Below are positions 15,901-23,002 of a stretch of 37,082 nt of DNA, in pieces. Each line of letters opens with the position of its first letter. Position 1 is the stretch's first letter. The notes below the pieces were generated by a model, which was not told the DNA's origin, did not search any database, and worked only from the letters and a program-made list of their open reading frames with translations. This DNA is from a virus: positions 1-37,082 of IMG/VR virus record IMGVR_UViG_3300013128_000014; one strand, written 5' to 3'. Position numbers and translations under genes: made by a program.

Positions 15901-16052
15901 TAAGTCTCACCTGGCAGTACGGGGAAACGGGTGGACCCACCATTACGATTCCCGAACTGTTAGAATTACCACTGGCAGATTACCGGGCTGTGCGAGCAGC
16001 CATCAACCACCATCGAGACGCATTGGCGAAAGCACTAAGAAAGAAAGGGTGA
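15714..16052 (+). CDS. Frameshifted C-terminal extension of tail chaperone (-1 frame)
   Basis: This open frame overlaps the chaperone gene in the -1 frame and ends two bases before the tape measure. The reading frame is open from 15714, but the part expected to be translated after a slip at 15750-15756 begins at 15756. That part encodes 98 residues: APVHLALVYQAIERARQSED, then TWAQLNDADTDPESPNGRLW and a helical C-terminus (ADYRAVRAAINHHRDALAKA). It has no ATG or ribosome site of its own; only a poor GTG at 15714 is available. The joined product would be about 337 residues, equivalent to the G/GT pair of lambda. An independent gene from the GTG is the alternative. Confidence 0.66.
   Translation: MSQVRVLRRCRRPFAPVHLALVYQAIERARQSEDGKTGDTWAQLNDADTDPESPNGRLWGDLVSLTWQYGETGGPTITIPELLELPLADYRAVRAAINHHRDALAKALRKKG
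15750..15756 (+). promoter_or_regulatory. Slippery heptamer for programmed -1 frameshift
   Basis: C-CCT-TTG reads as X-XXY-YYZ in the chaperone frame. Slipping back one base pairs the two tRNAs with CCC and TTT. An AGAAGG Shine-Dalgarno-like sequence at 15735-15740 lies nine bases upstream, the arrangement that stimulates dnaX-type -1 shifts. No clear downstream stem was found. Confidence 0.62.
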
Positions 16053-16053
16053 G

Positions 16054-18645
16054 ATGGCAACCGGCGGCACGGGCGGTGGCAACACCAACAACATAATCAT
16101 CAACACAGAGGTCACGGGTACACAAGCCACGACCGCAAAGTTGAAAGCTACTGCCCAAGCCATTGGGCAAGTTGGTGATGCCGCCCAGGCTTCTGCCCCA
16201 AAAGTGGACCAGGCGAAAAACGCCTACGTGAACATCGCAGGCGCATTCGTTTCGTTGGGCTTGGCACGCAAAGCCATGGACATCATGAAGGGTGTGGTAG
16301 GCGCGGCGACAGAGATTGAGCGTGGCATGGCTAACGTTCAATCTGTTGCGAGGCTGTCCAACGTACAACTTAGTGCGTTGGAAGAGCACTTGATCAATGT
16401 ATCGAACAGCACGGGTCGTACGTTCGAGCAAGTCTCAAGCACAGCCCGTGCGTTGTTCGCCCAGAACTTCAAGCAAGCCGAAGTCGATATGTTGCTTGAG
16501 CCGTTGAGCAAGTTGCAACGGGTTGGCGAAGTCACAGAAAAGCAGTCCACGGATCTCGTTGTCGCGCTCGGTACGATGGGCGTTGCAACCAGCGACGTTA
16601 CGCTGGCATTGGACCACATGAAGCACTTGTCCGACGCATCGTCGTTGGACATGAAGGACTTCATCGAAGTGCTAACCAAGGCAGGCCCGGCTGCGCGTTT
16701 GTCTGGTCAGTCCTTCGGAGAAATGGCGCGTACGGCCACGTTGCTTCGTCGTGGTTTCAAATCCGGTGCGGTCGAAGGCACAGGTTTGAACACCGCGCTG
16801 GTTGCCTTGGGTAACCCGAAGCGTGTCAAGTTCCTCAAGGAAACTTTCAACGTCAACGTCATGGACGAGGCGACAGGCGTGATGCGCCCGTTCACCGACC
16901 TCATGTACGATTTGTCACTCGCCGTGCCCAACGTGAGCAATGGCGTCGGCAGGCTGTTCAAGGAGTTTGGTCCACGTGCAGGTGCGGGCGTTATGGGTGC
17001 TGGTATCCAAGCCTTCCTCGAAGGCATGAAGCTCGCCAATGGTGAAACACTCAAAGGCGCGGATCTACTTCGACAGCTCAAGAAAGAAACCGAGGGCGCT
17101 GGTGGCGAGGTTAATGAATCGTTCAATATCGCAACCAACAACCTACCTGAGCAGTGGCAGCGTCTAACCAACACCATGACGAACCTCTTCGGCATCGTGG
17201 GTCAGCCGCTTATCCACCAAATTACCAAAGTCGTAAAGTTGGTTGCTGATGCCGCGGAAACGTTCTCGAATTGGATCGATAAAGGTGGACACACTTTCAA
17301 GTACGTCGGCGCAACTGTGCTTGGGTTTGGGTTGGTTATCGGCGGTTTGGTTACAAGCATCACTGCCGCTGTCACCATGTTCCAGCTTTTCCGTGCGTCG
17401 ATCACATTCGTGAAGACAGCTACAAACGCGCTGACAACAGAGGTACTTAAACTCGTCAGCGCACAAAGTTTGTTGAAGGGAGGCATTTGGGGCATTGGGG
17501 GTCGCGCTGGCGCCGCGGCGGCTGTGGCAGGTGCGGCAACACAATCAACGTTGACGATGGGACCTGGTGGACGAATGGCTCAGTCCGGCGTCATCAACAC
17601 AGCGGCGAACGTGCCCAGCAAAGTTCTTGGTGCAGGTGCAACTGCCGCAGCACTCACCGGAGGCAGCAGGTTGGCGAAACTTGGTGGGCTCGCATCCAAG
17701 GTGGGTGGCAAACTGCTGAGAAGTTTACCCGTCGTCGGGACCATTGTGACCTTGGGTTCTCTCGCCTACGATCTGTACCAAGACTTCGGGAAGAAGGATG
17801 AGGCGAAGGCAGCGGACGATGCGCAAAAGAAAGCTGGCGAGTCGCTTGAGAAAGGGGCCAAGGGCATCCAGTCCGCAGCACAAGCACTTGAAGCGTCCGC
17901 CACGTTAATGGGCACCGTTGCCAACGGTTTCGACAAGAGCTTACAGGAAGCCGCGCCCACGCTCGTCATTGACGATGTGCTCAAACAAATCCGTGATGCT
18001 GGTCAGTTGATGATCAAGCACAACGCCCCTGACCAACGGTTGATCAAAGACGCAACCGATCGGTTTATGGAAGTGTTGAAGTACTCCAAAGCGGGTGTTG
18101 AGATTACACCCGAGCAGCGCATCAACATGCAGAACGCCATGATGGCGCTGCAAGTGAGAGCGTCGCAGTATGCAGGCGCAGGTGACAAGGAAGCATTGCG
18201 TGTTTCCAAAGGGTTGATTGGGACCTTCAAAACTTTGGGTGCGGCGTTTGCCGAACCGAACCTTATCGCAACACGCATGACCGAAGCCATGACCGCTTCG
18301 GGTTCTTTCTACGATTTGAAAAATGTGCCCGAAGGCGATCTCGCTAAGATCGAGGATCGCATTGAGAACAAACGACGCATGTTTCAGTCGATGGTTCAGA
18401 CGCTCCCCCCCGACGTGCCGTTCGAGCAACGTGTTGCCATCGCAAAGAAAGCAGGGCGCATTTACGGGTCGTCGATGGAGCAACGAGACAAAGAGTTGCA
18501 AATGATCATGTTGCTCACAGACATCGCGAAGACTAACCGTGAAAAAGGGAAGGTAACTTTGACTGTCGGTGGCCAAGACATCGAAGCTGTTATTACAGAC
18601 GCTGTCGCACGCGTAGCCGCTGGTGGTGGAGGTACAAGTCAGTAA
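16054..18645 (+). CDS. Tail tape measure protein
   Basis: The tape measure fills the tube lumen, sets tail length and enters the cell on injection. The 863-residue protein starts at ATG 16054, two bases after the frameshifted chaperone. Residues about 80-300 carry the TP901-type minor-tail core: GAATEIERGMANVQSVARLS, then LALDHMKHLSDASSLDMKDF, and an opening helix KAMDIMKGVV. A hydrophobic segment at about 417-449 (YVGATVLGFGLVIGGLVTSI) and another near 558-575 could cross the host inner membrane. Between them is an Ala/Gly-rich stretch. The C-terminal third is helical and charged. No peptidase or lysozyme motif was seen. The 863 residues would correspond to a tail of very roughly 130 nm at 1.5 angstrom per residue. 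Confidence 0.9.
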   Translation: MATGGTGGGNTNNIIINTEVTGTQATTAKLKATAQAIGQVGDAAQASAPKVDQAKNAYVNIAGAFVSLGLARKAMDIMKGVVGAATEIERGMANVQSVARLSNVQLSALEEHLINVSNSTGRTFEQVSSTARALFAQNFKQAEVDMLLEPLSKLQRVGEVTEKQSTDLVVALGTMGVATSDVTLALDHMKHLSDASSLDMKDFIEVLTKAGPAARLSGQSFGEMARTATLLRRGFKSGAVEGTGLNTALVALGNPKRVKFLKETFNVNVMDEATGVMRPFTDLMYDLSLAVPNVSNGVGRLFKEFGPRAGAGVMGAGIQAFLEGMKLANGETLKGADLLRQLKKETEGAGGEVNESFNIATNNLPEQWQRLTNTMTNLFGIVGQPLIHQITKVVKLVADAAETFSNWIDKGGHTFKYVGATVLGFGLVIGGLVTSITAAVTMFQLFRASITFVKTATNALTTEVLKLVSAQSLLKGGIWGIGGRAGAAAAVAGAATQSTLTMGPGGRMAQSGVINTAANVPSKVLGAGATAAALTGGSRLAKLGGLASKVGGKLLRSLPVVGTIVTLGSLAYDLYQDFGKKDEAKAADDAQKKAGESLEKGAKGIQSAAQALEASATLMGTVANGFDKSLQEAAPTLVIDDVLKQIRDAGQLMIKHNAPDQRLIKDATDRFMEVLKYSKAGVEITPEQRINMQNAMMALQVRASQYAGAGDKEALRVSKGLIGTFKTLGAAFAEPNLIATRMTEAMTASGSFYDLKNVPEGDLAKIEDRIENKRRMFQSMVQTLPPDVPFEQRVAIAKKAGRIYGSSMEQRDKELQMIMLLTDIAKTNREKGKVTLTVGGQDIEAVITDAVARVAAGGGGTSQ

Positions 18646-19259
18646 TGCCAAACATCATTGCAATCGACGAAGCTCTCGACGAGTACATGGACGTGAACCC
18701 CCAACGTGTCACGTTGGTGCGCAGTCCAGGGCTCGACACAGAAACTGTATTTCCGGTGCTGTTCAACCCCGAAACGCTGAATGAGGAAATCAGCGTGCAA
18801 TGGTCGAAGCTCCAGGTAATCGGACTCGACCACGAAGTTCCGCATTACACCAACACACGCAGCTTGTCGTACAACCTTGAGTTTTACTGGTCGGAGTTCC
18901 AGTACTACCTGCGCCAACGCACACAACCCCGTCCACCCACGAATAACACACTCAACAGCGTACCGACCAAACCGCAAGACGCACAAGCGTTCATGAATTT
19001 CCTACGTTCATGTGCTTTCCCGACACGTACCGGTTTGCGCCCACCCACCTTGAAGGTCATTTGGCCCGGCATGTTTGAATTGTTGGGCGTCGTGGAACGC
19101 ATCACGTTTGCGTTCACACGTTTTGACACCAACCTCGCACCCATCGTGTACCGTGCCACGGTCGGCTTTCTTGAGACACGTGTTACACGTCGTTTTTCGG
19201 AAGACGTAGACCAAGTTGGTTTAACGTACGACGGGTACTCCGCAACAGGCCAAGGCTAA
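18645..19259 (+). CDS. CIS-tube / LysM-type adaptor protein (Afp7-like)
   Basis: This is a 204-residue protein whose ATG overlaps the tape measure stop (TAATG). It shows the contractile-injection-system tube-adaptor pattern: FPVLFNPETLNEEISVQWSK, then YTNTRSLSYNLEFYWSEF, DAQAFMNFLRSCAFP, LKVIWPGMFELLGVVERI, and FTRFDTNLAPIVYRATVGFL. In eCIS and several phages this domain forms the ring between hub and tube and is fused to a C-terminal LysM. Here it ends with no LysM, and a separate LysM-like gene follows at 19301. It probably links the hub to the first tube ring. Family call from motifs; location agrees. Confidence 0.85.
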   Translation: MPNIIAIDEALDEYMDVNPQRVTLVRSPGLDTETVFPVLFNPETLNEEISVQWSKLQVIGLDHEVPHYTNTRSLSYNLEFYWSEFQYYLRQRTQPRPPTNNTLNSVPTKPQDAQAFMNFLRSCAFPTRTGLRPPTLKVIWPGMFELLGVVERITFAFTRFDTNLAPIVYRATVGFLETRVTRRFSEDVDQVGLTYDGYSATGQG

Positions 19260-19300
19260 AGTAACAACCGTTCCAACCTCAGACAGCAGAAGGAGATTTC

Positions 19301-19648
19301 ATGGCGCCCGGACGAAGCTCGCGACATCTTTCCGTACCGCTGATCGCTGACCTCGACGACGGGCTGACCTATCTGCTGGACCGTGAGCCCCTGCGGTTCG
19401 CGGCTCGATCAGACAACCTTCGTGTTGTGTCCCAGGAAGGTGACACGTGGCACTCACTGGCTGCAAGACACCTGCGTCCGTTGCCGCGACCCCAAGATTT
19501 TTGGTGGGTATTGTGTGACTTCCAACCTGTTCCCGTCGCGGACCCGACCGTGGAAATCACACCCGGAACGGTCGTATTCATCCCGTCGGCTGAGTTCGTA
19601 ACAGGTCGTGCGCTCACTGAGACGCAGGCTGAGGATACGGTGATCTGA
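19301..19648 (+). CDS. LysM-like baseplate protein (T4 gp53-type role)
   Basis: This is a 115-residue protein with an AAGGAG ribosome site before ATG 19301. It has a single LysM-like motif: LRVVSQEGDTWHSLAARHL, then DFWWVLCDFQPVPVADPTVE and ITPGTVVFIPSAEF; the 'GDTWHSLA...L' turn and 'PGTVVFIP' strand are the fold's landmarks. In injection systems and P2/T4-type tails, LysM proteins sit at the baseplate hub or wedge and need not bind peptidoglycan. Its stop overlaps the hub gene (TGATG), so the two are made together. Splitting it from the adaptor gene upstream is unusual and could matter for assembly. Confidence 0.8.
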   Translation: MAPGRSSRHLSVPLIADLDDGLTYLLDREPLRFAARSDNLRVVSQEGDTWHSLAARHLRPLPRPQDFWWVLCDFQPVPVADPTVEITPGTVVFIPSAEFVTGRALTETQAEDTVI

Positions 19649-21156
19649 TGCCTGATCTCTCTGCACTTGACGGCGTTGCCTTGAACTCCGCGTTGCAATC
19701 CGGGGAAGAGGATCCGCTTGCGCCAGTCATCGTGATGACGCCTATTGCGGGGTTTCCGAAGACTGTGGCTGTTGAGGACGCACTCGGTCAACCGATCACG
19801 CTGTTTGCCCGTGACCGTTTGACTCGATTCGTTGCGACCGATAACGATCACAAACTGGACAACGTTTCGATTACGTTCATCGACGAAGAGGGGTTCTTCT
19901 CTTCGCCTGACAACCTTGCACACGGCGCCATCATCGACGTTGCTTACGGGTACAAAGGCAACATGAGTGGCGAGCGTCGGTTGATCATTCGCCGGGTACA
20001 GCTCGAAGCGATGCAAGGCAAAGCCGCTGCGAAACGTCGCAAAGGATTCATCGTCACAATCGAGGGTCAAGCTCCCGGGCTTGTTGGCTTGTTCGATGAC
20101 GGTGCCGATGTGGAACTGTTTGAGAATGCACGTGTGTCCACAATTGTGCGCGTGTTGGCGGCACGCATGGGGTATCACGAAACGGGACGAGGTGCGAAGC
20201 GCCTGGAGATCAACATTGCTGCCGAGGACGACTTGATCGAAAAGGCGTTGACGAAACCAGCGGCGATGAAAGTTCCGCAGTTCTTGAAGCACATCGCAGA
20301 TCGGTACGGTTTCATCTGGCGCACGGGTAAGTCCGGCATGTACTTCGGGATGCGCGATTACACACAAGCGCCTAGTGCGATTATCGACGCTCAAGGGTCT
20401 ACGCTCATCAGCTACAAGTTAGACGGTGACATGAACCTACCCACGCCGAAAGGACTCACGTTGAGTGGCGTAGAAAAAGGTTCCTTTGTGGAAGTCGTTC
20501 TGCAAAACACGCCATCGAATACGCCTCCGAACGGCCCTGGGGAGTACAACCCCACAGCCGAAGATGCGGAGGCGGCTGGACAATCGCAGTCGTCGGGTCT
20601 CGTAGAGCCTCCGCCTAACCAATCCACAAACAACTTTTCGGCAGCGGCGAGCGGGAACCCAAACGCGAGGGCACGCTTGCAAGTGATCAAGCGGGCCACC
20701 ACAATCTCCCAAGCCATTCGTAAAACCAACACAGTCCTACGCGATTACCGCCCGGTTACTGGCAGTAAAGCTGAGATTGCTTGGGTCAGGCGGTTCAAGC
20801 AGCGGTTGGAGAAATTGTGGAAGTTGCGTGTCACTGTTGTTGGTACGCCGCGACTGCTCGCCAACACAGTCGTCACGCTCAAGAATTTCGACACAGCCCT
20901 GTTGGATGGCGAATGGTATGTCACCGAAGCCAAGCACTCTTTCGACCAGGGGTACACCACAGAACTTTCGATGCACCGTCGAAGGATCAAGACCAAAGGC
21001 AAAGCCAAGGAAGTTACCGTTGGCGTGTTCACTGGCGCTACGGAGCTCAAAGCGACAAATACCAAAGGTGGAAAGAACGTTGAAAAAGTTCCCCTCGACC
21101 GTGGTCAGGTGCGATTTATAGGCAGCGTACCAGTGGACATACCAGGACAACCATGA
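19648..21156 (+). CDS. Baseplate hub protein (late control gpD / gp27-like)
   Basis: The hub forms the trimeric ring to which the spike binds. The 502-residue protein starts inside the LysM gene stop (TGATG). Signature segments of the phage late control D family are present: ITLFARDRLTRFVATDNDHK, then VSITFIDEEGFFSSPDN, and IIDVAYGYKG. A central ADRYGFIWRTGKSGMYFGMR and AIRKTNTVLRDYRPVTG also fit. The region around 290-350 is a Pro/Gly/Asn-rich loop (TPPNGPGEYNPTAEDAEAAG). C-terminal strands include LLANTVVTLKNFDTALLDGE. The stop overlaps the spike start (ATGA). No lysozyme domain was seen. Confidence 0.86.
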   Translation: MPDLSALDGVALNSALQSGEEDPLAPVIVMTPIAGFPKTVAVEDALGQPITLFARDRLTRFVATDNDHKLDNVSITFIDEEGFFSSPDNLAHGAIIDVAYGYKGNMSGERRLIIRRVQLEAMQGKAAAKRRKGFIVTIEGQAPGLVGLFDDGADVELFENARVSTIVRVLAARMGYHETGRGAKRLEINIAAEDDLIEKALTKPAAMKVPQFLKHIADRYGFIWRTGKSGMYFGMRDYTQAPSAIIDAQGSTLISYKLDGDMNLPTPKGLTLSGVEKGSFVEVVLQNTPSNTPPNGPGEYNPTAEDAEAAGQSQSSGLVEPPPNQSTNNFSAAASGNPNARARLQVIKRATTISQAIRKTNTVLRDYRPVTGSKAEIAWVRRFKQRLEKLWKLRVTVVGTPRLLANTVVTLKNFDTALLDGEWYVTEAKHSFDQGYTTELSMHRRRIKTKGKAKEVTVGVFTGATELKATNTKGGKNVEKVPLDRGQVRFIGSVPVDIPGQP

Positions 21157-21779
21157 GCGGCGAATTTGGTAAATCAGCTTTCTTCGACAACCAAAATGAT
21201 CCACAAGAACCCAGGGTCTTTGGATTCTATTGGGGTATCGTCAAGAACAACACAGACCCGGACAACCGGGGACGTGTGCGCGTCCAAATCCCGGGACTCA
21301 TCGCAGTCGAGAGTACGTGGGCGGAACCGGTTGGTGCGCCCGGAGGCGGAACACGGCACGGCATGTTTGCTGTGCCGAAGGTCAACGCGCCTGTTGTTGT
21401 CGGGTTCATTCAAGGTGACATTGACGAACCGTTCTACATGGCAGGACCGCAGCGTGACACGGAGGAAGTGGACGACGCGCACCCGGACAACATCATCATC
21501 CAGTCCAAGAACTTCCGCATCCTTATGGATAATCGGGACGGTCAACGTGTGCTGCGAATCGAAAACTTGCAGCCACAAATCACAGACCAGGCCACAAAGG
21601 ACCTCGTTCAGTCCTACATTGAAATCGACATGAACGCCGGGGACAACGGTGGGTCGCAAGGAATCCGAATCCACAGCGCAACTGGCACAACCATCAGCTC
21701 AGCTGGGGGCATTGCGCTGGATGCGCCCGTGGTGACCATCAAAGGTCGGGCTGTCGTAACAACCCCGAGGGACATCTAA
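21153..21779 (+). CDS. Baseplate spike protein (gp5/VgrG OB-fold type)
   Basis: The spike sits on the hub and punctures the outer surface of the host. In the 208-residue protein, residues about 22-110 match the OB-fold of phage base plate V proteins: YWGIVKNNTDPDNRGRVRVQ, TWAEPVGAPGGGTRHGMF, VPKVNAPVVVGFIQGD and IDEPFYMAGP. The remaining 90 residues carry repeated short strands (IRIHSATGTTISSAGGIALD) consistent with a small beta-helix or prism. It lacks the lysozyme domain found in T4 gp5, and no PAAR tip gene follows. The start overlaps the hub stop and the stop overlaps the next start (TAATG). Confidence 0.88.
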   Translation: MSGEFGKSAFFDNQNDPQEPRVFGFYWGIVKNNTDPDNRGRVRVQIPGLIAVESTWAEPVGAPGGGTRHGMFAVPKVNAPVVVGFIQGDIDEPFYMAGPQRDTEEVDDAHPDNIIIQSKNFRILMDNRDGQRVLRIENLQPQITDQATKDLVQSYIEIDMNAGDNGGSQGIRIHSATGTTISSAGGIALDAPVVTIKGRAVVTTPRDI

Positions 21780-22594
21780 TGGCATTCGTACCATGCCCCA
21801 TAATTTTTCCCGGTGCGACCGAACCACCACAGGTCACCATCCCGGGCTTGGGCACTCTTCGCGCAATGAAGAGTCAACTCGATCACGCCCCACGTTCGTA
21901 TGACTTGGCGGCGATGCTGCTCGCACAATTGAACCCGCTCATGGCGCCGTTCAACTTTGTTTTGAAGATCGTTGAAGTCGTCTTCTCGATTTTCAAAGCA
22001 GTGAAGGCAGCGGGCAACCCATACAAGCTGGCCAAACAGATTATCAAAACCGCAAAACTCATGGCGTTGCTCACGCTCTTCGCGCCCAACATTGCATGGG
22101 TTCGGCTTGTGCGCGACATGATCGATTTGTGTGTTGCGATTCTGAATGGCTTCGTCGCAATTATCGCTGCGTGGGTCCGCGACATACAAGCGATGCGCAA
22201 TGCGTTTGTGGTTCGAGAAAGTCTGCCCGAGGACTTCGAGATCGTCTCGATGATTCGTTGCACGAAAGGTCTGTTCACGGTGAACATTGACGGCGTGAAC
22301 GACACCCTCGCAGCATTCGCAACTGCATTGTTCCTCATCGGCCAACTGATGGAAATCTTGAGCACTTTCTTGCCAGGCAAGATCGTTGAGAATTTTGTGA
22401 ACGCCATCAAAACCATCGTTACATTGCCAGTAGCGTTCACGGGGCTCGGTGCGGCTGTCGAGGCTGCGGACAATGCTGTAGACCTGGATGCAATTTTGGT
22501 CCAGATGACGGACCTATCCCTTACAATTTCCAACGCAGCTGGTGGGTTGGCTACCATCTCGCAGGCCATCACTGACGTCATCGGGGACGACTAA
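21779..22594 (+). CDS. Hydrophobic helical protein between spike and gp25, unknown
   Basis: This is a 271-residue protein of no recognised family, but it sits in a fixed inner-baseplate position. It opens with a short Pro/Gly-rich arm (PCPIIFPGATEPPQVTIPGL) and then becomes almost wholly helical. Several long hydrophobic helices occur: NFVLKIVEVVFSIFKAVKA at about residue 58-76, LMALLTLFAPNIAWVRLV near 92-110, AILNGFVAIIAAWV near 119-132, and AFATALFLIGQLMEIL near 179-195. These could be membrane-active helices or the core of a pre-injection capsule. The gene is linked to spike by TAATG and to gp25 by an abutting TAA-ATG, so dosage is likely matched. A delivered membrane-penetration effector is possible but unproven. 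Confidence 0.85.
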   Translation: MAFVPCPIIFPGATEPPQVTIPGLGTLRAMKSQLDHAPRSYDLAAMLLAQLNPLMAPFNFVLKIVEVVFSIFKAVKAAGNPYKLAKQIIKTAKLMALLTLFAPNIAWVRLVRDMIDLCVAILNGFVAIIAAWVRDIQAMRNAFVVRESLPEDFEIVSMIRCTKGLFTVNIDGVNDTLAAFATALFLIGQLMEILSTFLPGKIVENFVNAIKTIVTLPVAFTGLGAAVEAADNAVDLDAILVQMTDLSLTISNAAGGLATISQAITDVIGDD

Positions 22595-23002
22595 ATGAAA
22601 AAGGTTGCGTACCAAAGAGACTTCCTGGGCCGAGGCGTGGCGCTACCCGTTGCACGGCGTGGCGGGACAGACTACGTCCGGGCGCAGGGTGGGCAACTCA
22701 TCAACATGGCGATTCGCCAGATCCTCAACACGGACCGGTACGAGCTGCCGTGGAATCCTGAGTTTGGAACCAATCTCAGACGGCAGAAGAACAAGCTGCT
22801 GAATGAGGACTTCAAGACGTACGTGGTCAGCGAGCTGACCCGGGCGCTTACGACTTTCGAGCCCCGGATTCAGGTCGTTCAAATCTCGGTGCAGGTCCGC
22901 GACACGACCGCAACCGTTCGTGTAGAATGGCAAGTCATCGATCGTAACGTGCCCGGAAACCAGGTTCTTGTTGGCCCAGATGCCGTAGAGGTCTCGATTT
23001 AA
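22595..23002 (+). CDS. Baseplate wedge gp25-like protein
   Basis: This is a 135-residue gp25/GPW-family protein, the small wedge part that binds sheath and hub in all contractile tails. Landmarks are GGTDYVRAQGGQLINMAIRQ, ILNTDRYELPWNPEFGTNL (the family's R-x-WNP-x-FG-like motif), and NEDFKTYVVSELTRALTTFE, with C-terminal strands VVQISVQVRDTTATVRVEWQ. The start ATG 22595 follows the previous stop directly, and the stop overlaps the baseplate J start (TAATG). The N-terminal extension before the gp25 core is about 25 residues. Confidence 0.92.
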   Translation: MKKVAYQRDFLGRGVALPVARRGGTDYVRAQGGQLINMAIRQILNTDRYELPWNPEFGTNLRRQKNKLLNEDFKTYVVSELTRALTTFEPRIQVVQISVQVRDTTATVRVEWQVIDRNVPGNQVLVGPDAVEVSI

